Origin: an uncultured Clostridia bacterium
Lineage (GTDB): Bacteria > Bacillota > Clostridia > Oscillospirales > Acutalibacteraceae
Direction: 5' to 3'
Assembly: GCA_937898625.1 (NCBI GenBank)
Contig: CALEJF010000029.1
Location: 60,313-124,312 of the forward strand
DNA: 64,000 bases
Of the stretch, positions 23,869-32,172 are shown piece after piece; within the stretch, counting starts at the first letter, position 1; each line of letters opens with the position of its first letter. The notes below the pieces were generated by a model. The model ran no database searches, was not told the origin of the DNA, and saw only the letters and a program-made list of their open reading frames with translations. Both the position numbers and the translations under genes were made by a program.

Positions 23869-24144
23869 ATGACTGTATTTGAAGATATTAAGTCTAAAAA
23901 TATTGATGAACTTGTAGAGTGGATTGATAATAACTTTGCATTTGACACAGCTCCTTATATGTACTGGTTTGATGATAATTACTGTAGTAAATGTGAAGTA
24001 GAAGAAGCGTATGATGTTGACCGTTATGTAACTTTGAAATGTGCGTGGTGTGAGATAAATGGAAAGTGCAAGTTTTTTCAGGATATGGATAAAGTTCCAG
24101 ATGCTAAACAGACTATTAAGATGTGGCTAGAGAGCGAAGCATAA
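23869..24144 (+). CDS. Conserved phage zinc-binding protein
   Basis: 91 residues. Pattern FDxIKSKNIDELVEWIDNN, YWFDDNYCSKCE, CAWCEINGKCKFF and IKMWLESE, which I recall from many phages of Clostridia. Cysteines fit one zinc site. Function unknown. ATG behind AGAGG. Confidence 0.8.
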   Translation: MTVFEDIKSKNIDELVEWIDNNFAFDTAPYMYWFDDNYCSKCEVEEAYDVDRYVTLKCAWCEINGKCKFFQDMDKVPDAKQTIKMWLESEA

Positions 24145-24171
24145 AATAATTGTTTTAAGAGGTAAAGATAT

Positions 24172-24429
24172 ATGAATGCTGAAAAGCAGTTAATCTATAA
24201 AGATGATGCAAGAAGAGCGGTGCTAAGAGAGAATCCGTCTACTGTATATTGCATTGATAGAATTAATCCTGTTGATGCAGCGGAAGTGGTACGGTGTAAG
24301 GATTGTAGGTATTATAGCGAGAACCGCTACGACCCAGACAACGGTATGTGGTGTAAGTGTTGGAGCGATTGGTTGCCTACAGACCCAGATGATTTCTGTT
24401 CCAATGGGGAAAGGAGAGAATCTAAATGA
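24172..24429 (+). CDS. Conserved phage zinc-binding protein
   Basis: 85 residues. N-terminal helix with DDARRAVLRENP, then VRCKDCRYY and MWCKCW...FCSNGERR: a cysteine pattern common in Firmicute phage proteins. Overlaps the next gene by four bases (ATGA). Confidence 0.8.
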   Translation: MNAEKQLIYKDDARRAVLRENPSTVYCIDRINPVDAAEVVRCKDCRYYSENRYDPDNGMWCKCWSDWLPTDPDDFCSNGERRESK

Positions 24430-24671
24430 TTGAATACAAGACAAATCCAGTAAAAGCAATTAGAGAAAAGTGTCTTGATTGTTGTTGTGGTTCTACCACA
24501 GAAGTCAAAGAGTGTACTGCACAGAGATGTCCTCTTTATCCTTTCCGCCTTGGCAAAAACCCTTTTAGACAGAAGAGAGAGATGACAGAAGAGCAAAGAA
24601 AAGCAGTGGGAGATAGGCTTAGAGAAGCCAGAAAAGCCAATGCTGATAGCAATGAAGATTGTGAGGATTGA
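24426..24671 (+). CDS. Conserved phage cysteine-rich protein
   Basis: 81 residues. NPVKAIREKCLDCCCGS, ECTAQRCPLYPFR and a basic helical tail (EEQRKAVGDRLREARKA). This is a widespread small phage protein with a probable zinc site; role unknown. Start overlaps the previous stop (ATGA), ribosome site AAGGAG. Confidence 0.85.
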   Translation: MIEYKTNPVKAIREKCLDCCCGSTTEVKECTAQRCPLYPFRLGKNPFRQKREMTEEQRKAVGDRLREARKANADSNEDCED

Positions 24672-24673
24672 CG

Positions 24674-24892
24674 ATGAATATTTATTTGGCAACAGAACAG
24701 GCGTACAAGAATGGCTATGCAGATGGTTATAAGGATGGCAAAGATAATGCCACAGTATATGCCAAGTGGGAAAGATATGTTGATGAGGACGGAAATGAAG
24801 CATATCGTTGCTATATGTGTCATCAACCTTTGAAAGAAGAATTGGATGAAAAGTGGCATTACTGCCCCAAATGTGGCGCAAAGAATGCTTAA
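24674..24892 (+). CDS. Small zinc-ribbon protein
   Basis: 72 residues. Starts with an alanine/glycine helix (AYKNGYADGYKDG), then CYMCHQPL and CPKCGAKN knuckles. Common phage arrangement. ATG 24674 chosen over TTG 24668. Confidence 0.75.
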   Translation: MNIYLATEQAYKNGYADGYKDGKDNATVYAKWERYVDEDGNEAYRCYMCHQPLKEELDEKWHYCPKCGAKNA

Positions 24893-24919
24893 AATAATCA
24901 TTTTAAAAGGTAAATATAT

Positions 24920-25159
24920 ATGAACGATTATACATATTTTGATGGTTATAAACTTATTGAAATTCCTTGTATGGCAGATAAGGTACAAGCTAGAACGCAC
25001 AAAAAGAAACGAATTAATAAAAAGTGGAAGAAAAGATATGGTATGAATGATATTCCTTGGAAGAAGCTTGTTATGACTAATGATGGTAAAATCTACGGTC
25101 ATCCTAATATGATTGAAGCTATTAAGATGGAAATGGCATTAAAGGGGTGTATGAAATGA
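24920..25159 (+). CDS. RINKKW-motif protein (paralogue 2)
   Basis: 79 residues. Shares IPCMADKVQARTHKKK and RINKKWKKRYG with the protein at 15711, plus a closing GHPNMIEAIK that resembles CHPKWYYKLQ there. Clearly a duplicate of that gene. Very basic; nucleic-acid binding is likely from charge only. Confidence 0.75.
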   Translation: MNDYTYFDGYKLIEIPCMADKVQARTHKKKRINKKWKKRYGMNDIPWKKLVMTNDGKIYGHPNMIEAIKMEMALKGCMK

Positions 25160-25383
25160 TTGCACTGTTAGAAGACGATAGATATTACTATGACGACCAA
25201 ACTAATGTTAGAGATTTTCTGATTTCGTATGCTAAATATATTAGTGTGGGCACAAAAATTTTTGGAGTCTTGGCAAGAAGCGAAGAGATGTCTATTAGCG
25301 AACTTGTTGAATACATTAATAATCATTGTTATTCAGGCGAGTCGATTATTGAAATTTATGAGATTGGTAAGAAGTTGTTTTAA
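25156..25383 (+). CDS. Small hypothetical protein
   Basis: 75 residues; ATG 25156 overlaps the previous stop (ATGA). Helical, ends YEIGKKLF. Not recognised. Confidence 0.65.
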   Translation: MIALLEDDRYYYDDQTNVRDFLISYAKYISVGTKIFGVLARSEEMSISELVEYINNHCYSGESIIEIYEIGKKLF

Positions 25384-25403
25384 TAAAATAGTGGTTTTAT
25401 ATT

Positions 25404-25793
25404 ATGAAAAATAAATGTGATTATCATGAAGTGGAATACGCAAAGTTTCCAAATCCAATTACGGGTAGATTATACTCACAAAGAATTGAGCACTGTTTAA
25501 GAGTAAATGAAAACGACTTATGTTCTTGTGGTGGTGACAAAACTAAGTGTAGTTTCCCAGAAAGAAAAATCGAAATGATTACAGAGCAAATACCTTGTCA
25601 GTATTGTGAAGAAAGAAATAATGATTTCGTCTTATTAAATGATACTGGTATGTATAGTGGAATTGATTTTGAAATAAACAGACAAGGAATGTTAAGAGTT
25701 AGAGTGTTTAATGATGAAATGGATGGATTTGTTACGCAGGACATCTTGAATGTTCGATATTGTCCTATGTGTGGTAGAGAGTTTAACAATTAA
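25404..25793 (+). CDS. Cysteine-rich hypothetical protein
   Basis: 129 residues with cysteines in CDYH, CSCGGDKTKC, CQYC and CPMCG. The last two pairs (QYCEER...CPMCGREF) enclose a beta unit and form a zinc ribbon as in other phage proteins. Weak ribosome site; starts after a TAAAA-TAGTGG-TTTTA box. Confidence 0.7.
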   Translation: MKNKCDYHEVEYAKFPNPITGRLYSQRIEHCLRVNENDLCSCGGDKTKCSFPERKIEMITEQIPCQYCEERNNDFVLLNDTGMYSGIDFEINRQGMLRVRVFNDEMDGFVTQDILNVRYCPMCGREFNN

Positions 25794-25817
25794 AAAACAT
25801 ATTTTAAGAGGTGTGAT

Positions 25818-26150
25818 ATGGGGCTATTTAAGAATTTAAAAAGATTAAAGCCAGAGAGAAAGAAATATAGAATTAATCCTGTTTTTAAATTTGAAGTAGA
25901 CAGACACGATTATTTATTCTCTTTTCTGCCGACAGTAATCTGGTGTCCTTGGATTTATAGGAATAAAGGTTTTTGTGCTGTTGATATTTGGTGGTTGCAT
26001 TTTCACATTGCGTTTGGCAAATGGGAAGAGCTTTCGTGTGGCGATTGCAAACATCAAAAGGAATGCGTAGAGTCTAAGAGAATTAATTGGTATTGTGATA
26101 ATGTCTTTGAACAGGGTGAGAAATGTTCTGATTTTGAATCAAGATATTAA
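25818..26150 (+). CDS. Hypothetical protein
   Basis: 110 residues. Basic start (KNLKRLKPERKKYR), Trp-rich hydrophobic middle (VIWCPWIYRNKGFCAVDIWW) and a C-terminal cysteine cluster CGDCKHQKEC. Possibly membrane-associated. Not recognised. Confidence 0.7.
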   Translation: MGLFKNLKRLKPERKKYRINPVFKFEVDRHDYLFSFLPTVIWCPWIYRNKGFCAVDIWWLHFHIAFGKWEELSCGDCKHQKECVESKRINWYCDNVFEQGEKCSDFESRY

Positions 26151-26184
26151 GTTATAAAAAGCGTATTTTAAGAGGTAAATGTAT

Positions 26185-26412
26185 ATGAATATGACAGATG
26201 TTTTAACTGGTCGCATTGTTCAGAGAGTTCTCGATGAAATGAGTAGTAAAAGACCCAAGGTGGCAGTTGTACACGGCGTTGACAAATCTCATAATCTTTC
26301 AGAACTTATGAAGAATCTTTGGTGGTACTTTCCAGATAGTTCAATCACATTTAAGAAACTGAACTTTGGTTATGAGTTAAGAATTGAGGTTGACCGCTAT
26401 GAAAATAACTAA
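26185..26412 (+). CDS. Small hypothetical protein
   Basis: 75 residues; ATG 26185 is better spaced from AAGAGG than ATG 26179. Helix then two strands. Not recognised. Overlaps the next gene by 14 bases. Confidence 0.65.
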   Translation: MNMTDVLTGRIVQRVLDEMSSKRPKVAVVHGVDKSHNLSELMKNLWWYFPDSSITFKKLNFGYELRIEVDRYENN

Positions 26413-26635
26413 AACAATGCAGAAAGTTGCTGCCGATATTCTAATGCATTTTCTGTGTACTAGCAACATGGAAGAAGTAGTTGAAGCATATGACGCAGTA
26501 ATGAAGAGATATGGTTTATGCGAAGACCCATTCACAAGATGTCCTTGTACACCAGAGGAGTACTATGAGAACAGCTTGGAATATGAAAGACAGACAATGA
26601 TTGAGAGATATGGTCATTGTGATGGATTAGATTGA
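26399..26635 (+). CDS. Small hypothetical protein
   Basis: 78 residues; ATG inside the previous gene's end with GAGG about ten bases upstream, so coupled translation. Cysteines CEDPFTRCPC. Helical. Not recognised. Confidence 0.65.
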   Translation: MKITKTMQKVAADILMHFLCTSNMEEVVEAYDAVMKRYGLCEDPFTRCPCTPEEYYENSLEYERQTMIERYGHCDGLD

Positions 26636-26637
26636 TT

Positions 26638-26655
26638 GTATCGTTGGAACGATAC
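26638..26655 (+). terminator. Hairpin between accessory genes
   Basis: GTATCGTT-GG-AACGATAC, 8-bp arms, immediately before an intergenic box with perfect arms (26655-26674). No T-run. It may be a weak terminator or an RNA-processing signal. Confidence 0.45.
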
Positions 26656-26684
26656 TTAAAATACGAATTTTAAGCGGTGATATT

Positions 26685-26951
26685 ATGTGGATTAATAAGA
26701 AAGAATACGAGCACCTGAATCGTATGGCAAAAGATAATGAATACGATGCAAATATGTTTCGTGATTTAGTTAGATATATAAAAGAGAAAAAGACCGTTTT
26801 TTATTGTGACTTTGTAATGATGAGCCGTGATACATGGGATGAAATATCAAATAAGTACAATACATCAGAAGACAGAGTTAAAGATATAGAAGCGGAACTT
26901 GAGTGGTACAAAGTAAAGTATCACGAAATGAAAATAAATGAGAACACTTAA
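26685..26951 (+). CDS. Small conserved phage protein, helical
   Basis: 88 residues. Starts WINKKEYEHLNRMA and ends in a coiled-coil-like helix (IEAELEWYKVKYHEM), an outline I know from small phage proteins. GCGGTG upstream of the ATG. Function unknown. Confidence 0.7.
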   Translation: MWINKKEYEHLNRMAKDNEYDANMFRDLVRYIKEKKTVFYCDFVMMSRDTWDEISNKYNTSEDRVKDIEAELEWYKVKYHEMKINENT

Positions 26952-26977
26952 AAACAAACTTTTAAATGGTGATTGCA

Positions 26978-27172
26978 ATGGATGAAATCTCAAAAGAAGA
27001 AAATGACCGTAGATTATTTCTTATTAATTTACATGATGGCACTTGTCCTATTTGCAAAGAAAACATAATTAATAGAACTGACTGGGAGTATGGGATAGAA
27101 TTCAATACTCAAAAGCGTGTATATTTTTGTAAGAAATGTGGGTTTGTAGCAAGAGAAGAACATAAATGGTAA
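26978..27172 (+). CDS. Zinc-ribbon protein, possibly once longer
   Basis: 64 residues with CPICKENI and CKKCGFVA. The same frame stays open after its TAA for a further 30 codons up to 27265 (LPERVLIDSNLFLAYERN...), protein-like in composition. The stop may be a recent mutation or a read-through point. Weak ribosome site. Confidence 0.6.
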   Translation: MDEISKEENDRRLFLINLHDGTCPICKENIINRTDWEYGIEFNTQKRVYFCKKCGFVAREEHKW

Positions 27173-27270
27173 CAAATAAGAAGATTGCCAGAGCGTGTTT
27201 TGATTGATTCGAACTTATTTCTTGCATATGAGAGAAACAAGTTGGAAATAGAATTTGAGAGGTAATAATA
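27173..27270. other. Intergenic stretch with in-frame ORF tail
   Basis: The 98 bases between two zinc-type genes lack the usual intergenic box. They hold a 30-codon open stretch in frame with the preceding gene and end in GAGAGG, the ribosome site of the next gene. Best read as a decayed gene end. Confidence 0.5.
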
Positions 27271-27450
27271 ATGAAATTGACACAATGTATATGTAATAAA
27301 TGTTTGTGTGCAAGCGATTGCGAATACTATGAAGAAACTGTTGAACCAATTATAAATGCTGTTACGAAGACCGTTTTTTATGATGATTCATTTACTGTAA
27401 AAATTAAGGACGCTTTAGAAGCATTTGAATGCGAGTATTTTGAGCAATAA
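27271..27450 (+). CDS. Small cysteine-rich protein
   Basis: 59 residues, five cysteines packed at the start (CICNKCLCASDC), then an acidic beta-type tail. Likely zinc site. ATG behind GAGAGG. Confidence 0.65.
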   Translation: MKLTQCICNKCLCASDCEYYEETVEPIINAVTKTVFYDDSFTVKIKDALEAFECEYFEQ

Positions 27451-27474
27451 AAACGAACTTTAAGAGGTAGAAAT

Positions 27475-27669
27475 ATGTCTTGGGAAGATGGAGTTAAGAA
27501 ATTCAATGCAGATTTAAAAGAGATTATTGACACATGCTCAGTCGATGAAGGACTTGCTGCGTGTTATTTGTGCAACTTTGAAGATGAATATATCTGCCAT
27601 ACGCATAATGGTGGTTGTAAAAAGATATGGCAATGTAGAGGCATACGAGAGAAGTTGCCAAATATATAA
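27475..27669 (+). CDS. Small cysteine-containing protein
   Basis: 64 residues: helix, then CYLCNFEDEYICHTH and CKKIWQC. Probable zinc site. ATG behind AAGAGG. Confidence 0.65.
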   Translation: MSWEDGVKKFNADLKEIIDTCSVDEGLAACYLCNFEDEYICHTHNGGCKKIWQCRGIREKLPNI

Positions 27670-27697
27670 TAAAAATAAAATTTTAAGAGGTATTCAA

Positions 27698-28072
27698 ATG
27701 ATTAAAGATATAAGACGAATTGATTTGCAAGGCAATGAATATTTTCAGGAAGTTGTTATGTGTGATAGGTGTAAAAATATTCTTGAACCAAAGGATTACT
27801 GCTATACTATTAAGCTAACTAGTGCTCACCCTGTTAAGATGGAGCCTAATACTGCTTATGGTCTTAGTCCGAGAGAACCTTGGCATCTATGTGAAAAATG
27901 TTACAACAAACTATCTGATGAATTAAACGGCAAGGTGTATTCTACTCCTCAGTGCTGCCTACCTCTTGAAGAAAGAAGCACAGAAGAATTGCGTAAATTC
28001 AGATATAGTCACATGTGTTGTGTAGAAACCGCTAATGAAATCGATAAGATTTTAAAAGAAAGAGGATATTAA
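27698..28072 (+). CDS. Zinc-binding hypothetical protein
   Basis: 124 residues; ATG 27698 (AAGAGG) chosen, since an upstream open frame overlaps the previous gene. CDRCKNIL and HLCEKCYNKL make a ribbon; C-terminal CCVETANEIDKIL helix. Not recognised. Confidence 0.7.
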   Translation: MIKDIRRIDLQGNEYFQEVVMCDRCKNILEPKDYCYTIKLTSAHPVKMEPNTAYGLSPREPWHLCEKCYNKLSDELNGKVYSTPQCCLPLEERSTEELRKFRYSHMCCVETANEIDKILKERGY

Positions 28073-28096
28073 AAATAGAGTTTTAAGAGGTATATT

Positions 28097-28399
28097 ATGA
28101 AATACAGAGTATTTGATAAGGCAACTAAAAAGGATATTACAGACCAATATGATTGGGTTATAACTCCTGATGGTGAACTTAACTATTTGGTATATGGCGA
28201 CCTTATTGGCTATCCTAATGCTATGTATATTACTACCGAGGGGATAGATGAATTAAATAAAAGTCTAAAAGCAGTAGACGCAGTAAGACACCGTTGCCGT
28301 AAGTGTGTTTATGAAATAGGATGCACAAAAGATAAAGATAATGAGCATAAGTGTACTGATTATAAGCGAGATGCTATGGATGGTGGTTATTATGGGTGA
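28097..28399 (+). CDS. YopX-like N-terminal module with zinc motif
   Basis: 100 residues. YRVFDKATKKDITDQYDWV then TPDGELNYL resembles the starts of the proteins at 6141 and 37137; C-terminal CRKCVYEIGC-TKD cluster. Probably a relative of YopX-type phage proteins combined with a zinc knuckle. Confidence 0.65.
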   Translation: MKYRVFDKATKKDITDQYDWVITPDGELNYLVYGDLIGYPNAMYITTEGIDELNKSLKAVDAVRHRCRKCVYEIGCTKDKDNEHKCTDYKRDAMDGGYYG

Positions 28400-28595
28400 T
28401 ATGTATAAAAAATGTAAAGAAGGACTACATCCATTAAAAGAGATAATGAGAACCGATGATGGTGTTGCAGACATAGTTGTTCGTTGGTGCCCCGACTGTG
28501 GTGCTATAGTGGTTGATGCAGAGTATGACGGCAGAATATATGCAGGACATCGTATGAAAATGGTGTTACCTAAATTAGCAAAAGAACATAATTAG
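28392..28595 (+). CDS. Small hypothetical protein
   Basis: 67 residues; ATG 28392 overlaps the previous gene by eight bases. WCPDCGAIVVDAEYDGR is a common phage zinc-type motif; another cysteine (YKKCKEG) completes it. Function unknown. Confidence 0.7.
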   Translation: MGDMYKKCKEGLHPLKEIMRTDDGVADIVVRWCPDCGAIVVDAEYDGRIYAGHRMKMVLPKLAKEHN

Positions 28596-28634
28596 GTAAG
28601 CACATAAAAATGAAGTTTTAAGAGGTGGATAGTT

Positions 28635-28883
28635 ATGGCTTGTTATAAAAGTGGAGGATGTGGCGTTTATGAAAATCGTTCCTGTAGTGAATGTCCAGCA
28701 AGTAAACCTGAGTATGCAAATAGGAATCAGAAATCTACTTCTGATATGACTAGTAGTTGGGTACAGCACTGTTTCGAAATTGAATGTGCAAAGTGTGGAG
28801 GAGAAGCCTTGAGGGATGATAGAAACAGATATGTATATTCTAATCATTGTCCTCATTGTGGCAGAGAAATGATAAACACATAA
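28635..28883 (+). CDS. Conserved phage zinc-binding protein
   Basis: 82 residues. Starts ACYKSGGCGVYENRSCSECPA, followed by CAKCGGEAL and CPHCGREM. The opening is one I recall from other gut phages. Two zinc sites likely. Function unknown. Confidence 0.75.
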   Translation: MACYKSGGCGVYENRSCSECPASKPEYANRNQKSTSDMTSSWVQHCFEIECAKCGGEALRDDRNRYVYSNHCPHCGREMINT

Positions 28884-28912
28884 AAATATACTTTTAAGCG
28901 AAGGTAAAGCCA

Positions 28913-29215
28913 ATGGAAAGATTAAAGAAGATAGAGGGCATAGCAGAAAAGGTTCTTGAATTAAGAGAGGATGCGAGAGAAAGTGACGACTTTCTTTATT
29001 TGTGTGTATGCGAGTATTTTCATAGGGGTATAGCCTCTATGACTGTAAAAGACTTCTTTAAAGCAAGAAAAGAAACATCTTGTCCAAGCTTTGTGTCTGT
29101 AGCTAGAGCAAGAAGAAAAATTTTCGAAAGAAGACCAGAGCTTAAACCGCCTAAGATTACAGAACTTAGAGAAGAAATGATGGATGTTTATGTTGACTAT
29201 GCATTAAACAGTTAG
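28913..29215 (+). CDS. Conserved phage helical protein
   Basis: 100 residues: KVLELREDARESDDFLYLCV ... PSFVSVARARRKIFERRPEL. Matches a frequent phage protein with a helix-turn-helix-like C-terminal half, possibly DNA-binding. Stop TAG, 13 bases before the next gene. Confidence 0.75.
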   Translation: MERLKKIEGIAEKVLELREDARESDDFLYLCVCEYFHRGIASMTVKDFFKARKETSCPSFVSVARARRKIFERRPELKPPKITELREEMMDVYVDYALNS

Positions 29216-29228
29216 TGAGGAATAACAA

Positions 29229-29459
29229 ATGGCATTTATAACTTTTAATAAAGATGAGGAAGTAATTGAAAAATTACTTGGTATAGATATAAGAGTTCAA
29301 ACCAATAAAGATAGAGAAGTGATTCTTCGATATTCAAATTTCAAGGGAGAACTAGATTCTAGTATAGAGAATAGTTTTGACGAATCCCGTAAACTAAAAG
29401 ACCAGTTTGTTGTAAAAGTAAACTGTGATGGTTATACATTAGAGATTGTAGAAGCATAA
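29229..29459 (+). CDS. Small hypothetical protein
   Basis: 76 residues; ATG behind GAGGA. Beta-strand rich. Not recognised. Confidence 0.65.
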   Translation: MAFITFNKDEEVIEKLLGIDIRVQTNKDREVILRYSNFKGELDSSIENSFDESRKLKDQFVVKVNCDGYTLEIVEA

Positions 29460-29473
29460 CGGGGGAATAGTGT

Positions 29474-29719
29474 ATGTATTTTGGTTGTGATTTAAGTATG
29501 GAGGAATATGTGAAAGAGTTTGAACTATTGGGCTATACACACGATGAAGCAATAGAACTTGGCAAACTTGCTATTGAGTGTCCAATTACAATTGACCCAA
29601 TTGACCCAGATGAATTGGATAGGATTGTTGAAGCATTTAATAATGTTGGAGAGGTATATCCTATTTCGGTAGAAGACTTGAAGAAAGCTTTAGAGAGGTA
29701 CGAGAATGAGTTTAATTAG
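29474..29719 (+). CDS. Small acidic hypothetical protein
   Basis: 81 residues; helical, with a TIDPIDPDELDRIV segment and a DLKKALERYENE tail. The segment around TYT-DEAIELGKLA resembles the protein at 51425 (MGYSEEESNSLANLA). Overlaps the next gene by 14 bases. Confidence 0.65.
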   Translation: MYFGCDLSMEEYVKEFELLGYTHDEAIELGKLAIECPITIDPIDPDELDRIVEAFNNVGEVYPISVEDLKKALERYENEFN

Positions 29720-29957
29720 AATTTCAGAAAGCGATAACTGGATTGTTGATTATGAGACAGACAGCAAGACATATCGTGTGAGTTATTTTGAAGATGGTCA
29801 TTTTGTAGACCAATGCAGGTTTGAACCTTATAAGAAAGAAGAGAATGCGGATAGCGAATACCGCATCATAGCATCTTACATAAAACAAGGAAAACTACCT
29901 CCTTTAAGCCCTATGAGTGATAAGGGAATACATACTCACAAACACGGATGGACTTAA
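29706..29957 (+). CDS. Small hypothetical protein
   Basis: 83 residues; ATG inside the previous gene's end with AGAGG upstream. Beta-rich start (WIVDYETDSKTYRVSYF). Not recognised. Confidence 0.65.
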   Translation: MSLIRISESDNWIVDYETDSKTYRVSYFEDGHFVDQCRFEPYKKEENADSEYRIIASYIKQGKLPPLSPMSDKGIHTHKHGWT

Positions 29958-29995
29958 ATTAACAATTAAAAATTATATTTTAAGAGGTAACAATA

Positions 29996-30202
29996 ATGCA
30001 ACGAATGAATGTGATGTGTAAAAATTGTGCTGGAATGGGTTATACAAATCAAAGATTTATTCCTAATGATAATGGATTTACTTTTAAAATTAAGCAAGAC
30101 ACTTGTGATGAATGTGGTGGTACGGGGCATACAGAGTATGCTGTTTTTTCTATTGAAGAAGCAGAGGCAATTTTAAAGCATTGTGGTTTAAATAAGGAGT
30201 AA
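29996..30202 (+). CDS. Small DnaJ-type zinc protein
   Basis: 68 residues. CKNCAGMGY ... CDECGGTGH: two CxxCxGxG repeats, the DnaJ central-domain knuckle, then a helix. Such mini zinc proteins may contact chaperone clients or RNA. ATG behind AAGAGG. Confidence 0.75.
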   Translation: MQRMNVMCKNCAGMGYTNQRFIPNDNGFTFKIKQDTCDECGGTGHTEYAVFSIEEAEAILKHCGLNKE

Positions 30203-30206
30203 AGAT

Positions 30207-30434
30207 ATGGCAATAAAGACAAATGAAAATTGGAAAGAAGAGCTTATTCAGAACATTAAGGATTGCGGTCAGTCTTTGATTGATAATGCAGAAAGCATTG
30301 CAAATGATTATGAACATTACGATTATAGAATTGATTTAACTATTACTTGTTATGTTAACGAAAGAGACAGAGCACCATATATTAATATTAGCACCGAGTT
30401 TATTCCAGAGAATTTTATTGAGAGATATAAGTGA
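30207..30434 (+). CDS. Small conserved phage hypothetical protein
   Basis: 75 residues: ENWKEELIQNIKDCGQSLI ... IDLTITCYVNERDRAPYINI ... FIPENFIERYK. I recall this chain from other Firmicute phages. Helix then strands; function unknown. Five bases after the previous gene. Confidence 0.75.
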   Translation: MAIKTNENWKEELIQNIKDCGQSLIDNAESIANDYEHYDYRIDLTITCYVNERDRAPYINISTEFIPENFIERYK

Positions 30435-30436
30435 TT

Positions 30437-30850
30437 ATGAAAAATTTAGAAACAGTTAGGTCTAATATAAACAAATATGCAAAAGAATTATGTCAACTCG
30501 TTAAAAGTGTTCCGCATTATTATACTCAAAGGATAAATGAAATATCTAAAATATGTGGATTGCAAAATCAAGTTGCAGCATTATCTGATGATAATATTGC
30601 ATATGTATTGATGGATACAATAAAGCGAATAGCATATGCAAGAACAGAGCCATGTTATGAAACTATTTGTATGTATTTAGAATGTGCAATTAAAGATTTA
30701 GCAAGTGGTATGGACGCTACTGATGTGCTTCGTAAATACGATATGATTCTTTGGTCTGAGCATATAGGGAGCAGAGATAGAATTATGATTGTAGATGATG
30801 TGTGTAATATTGATAAAGATATATTGGAAGACGCATTAAAGAAGGAGTAA
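30437..30850 (+). CDS. Hypothetical helical protein
   Basis: 137 residues, ATG three bases after the TGA of the previous gene. Almost entirely helical; no motif. Weak ribosome site, so translation is probably coupled. Confidence 0.65.
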   Translation: MKNLETVRSNINKYAKELCQLVKSVPHYYTQRINEISKICGLQNQVAALSDDNIAYVLMDTIKRIAYARTEPCYETICMYLECAIKDLASGMDATDVLRKYDMILWSEHIGSRDRIMIVDDVCNIDKDILEDALKKE

Positions 30851-30852
30851 AT

Positions 30853-31254
30853 ATGGTTAAGGATGTTATAAGATATAATGACAAAAACTATCAACTATCA
30901 ACTGTTAATTTAGACGGTGTGTTAGAAACCATGATATTCCCAATTGAAGATGGTGTAGTTTCTGGTAGAGAAGTTTATTGTTTTAGAACTGTAAAAGCTG
31001 GCGAATCTATGGATAAACACGGAGACATTTATTATCATCCTGAAAAATATCTTTCTGATGAAGCAATTGCCGAATATATAAAGTCTAAAGAAGAAGACTT
31101 TGAGATAGAAGAAACGATACCATTTCCATTTCAATATCTCGAACAATATTTGCTTGGAGAAATTAAAACACTTGATGAAGCTGTGGATTACACAGTAGAC
31201 GAAGTTAACAGATTGATAGAAGAATATATTGAAAAACATAATTTAAAAACTTAA
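30853..31254 (+). CDS. Hypothetical protein
   Basis: 133 residues; ATG behind AAGGAG, which lies in the previous gene's end. Beta-rich first half, acidic helical second half. Not recognised. Confidence 0.7.
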   Translation: MVKDVIRYNDKNYQLSTVNLDGVLETMIFPIEDGVVSGREVYCFRTVKAGESMDKHGDIYYHPEKYLSDEAIAEYIKSKEEDFEIEETIPFPFQYLEQYLLGEIKTLDEAVDYTVDEVNRLIEEYIEKHNLKT

Positions 31255-31270
31255 TTTTAAGAGGTAAATT

Positions 31271-31648
31271 ATGAATTGCCCAAATTGCGGTAAAGAAATG
31301 AAAGATAAATCATATTGGCATTACAGCATTGGCGGATGGGACTTAGATTATCCAGATGTATTCCACGAAGAATATTGGTGTGGGCATTGTTGTATTAAAT
31401 TTATTAATGATGCTTGGACTGTACCAAAATCTATTCAGGCAACCGATAAGCAATTGAATGTAGGAAGGTTAATAGAAAGAAATACTGGTATTCGTATGCC
31501 GCCACCAATCAAAAAGTTGTTAAGTGAGTATATTGGGAACTATTTAGAATTATCAAAGCAGCGCAGTGCAGAATATAAAATGGAAAGACGACAAGCTTTT
31601 TCTGAATGGTGCGAAGAGAATTCTGATTGGCTACCAGAGTATTATTAA
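31271..31648 (+). CDS. Zinc-binding hypothetical protein
   Basis: 125 residues. CPNCGKEM and YWCGHCCIKF knuckles frame a Trp/Asp-rich loop; the C-terminal two thirds are helical with VGRLIERNTGIRMPPPI. Probably a small nucleic-acid binding protein. Confidence 0.7.
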   Translation: MNCPNCGKEMKDKSYWHYSIGGWDLDYPDVFHEEYWCGHCCIKFINDAWTVPKSIQATDKQLNVGRLIERNTGIRMPPPIKKLLSEYIGNYLELSKQRSAEYKMERRQAFSEWCEENSDWLPEYY

Positions 31649-31658
31649 GAGGTAAATT

Positions 31659-31814
31659 ATGAAGTGTTATATGAGTAAATGCGTCAATAATGACGAATGG
31701 GCTTGTATGTATCGTGATGATTGCGATGAGTGTACCAGAGGTTGCAAACATTATTATCAGTGCAGCAGTTGTGATTATTATATGGATGAAAGTATGGAGG
31801 ACGATGATGAGTAG
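31659..31814 (+). CDS. Small cysteine-rich acidic protein
   Basis: 51 residues with eight cysteines (CYMSKC, CMYRDDCDECTRGC, CSSC) and the acidic tail MEDDDE. ATG behind AAGAGG; overlaps the next gene by eight bases. Confidence 0.65.
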   Translation: MKCYMSKCVNNDEWACMYRDDCDECTRGCKHYYQCSSCDYYMDESMEDDDE

Positions 31815-32163
31815 AACTTATTCATTAGTTAAAAATTCAGATGAACTAAAAAAGCTAATTGCTGAAAATCCAGACCTACCCATTGTAGTTCTTGCAGGAG
31901 AAGATGCAAATGACGGCTATTGGGGTTGGATGTATTGTAGTAGCATTTCTTTTTCTATCGGTGAAATTCTAGACTGCGATTATTATGATGTTGATGATAG
32001 CGTGTTTGTAGATAGAGATAGATTAGAAGAGAAGATTGCAGATGACATTTATGACGAGAATGAAGAAGCATCTGATGAGTATTGCGAAGAGCTTATTAAG
32101 CGTAAGTTAGAAGAGTTTGAACCTTACTGGAAGAAAGTAATTGAAATTCGTGCTACAAATTAA
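31807..32163 (+). CDS. Conserved phage hypothetical protein
   Basis: 118 residues; ATG 31807 behind GGAGG inside the previous gene. DLPIVVLAGEDANDGYWGWMYCS and GEILDCDYYDVDDSVFVDRD are features I recall from other phage proteins; acidic C-terminus. Function unknown. Confidence 0.75.
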   Translation: MSRTYSLVKNSDELKKLIAENPDLPIVVLAGEDANDGYWGWMYCSSISFSIGEILDCDYYDVDDSVFVDRDRLEEKIADDIYDENEEASDEYCEELIKRKLEEFEPYWKKVIEIRATN

Positions 32164-32172
32164 GAGGTAAAT

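Noticed and set aside
24327..25102. Minus-strand open frames opposite the zinc and RINKKW genes
   Set aside because: Shadow frames; the + strand genes have conserved motifs and stop-start overlaps typical of operons.
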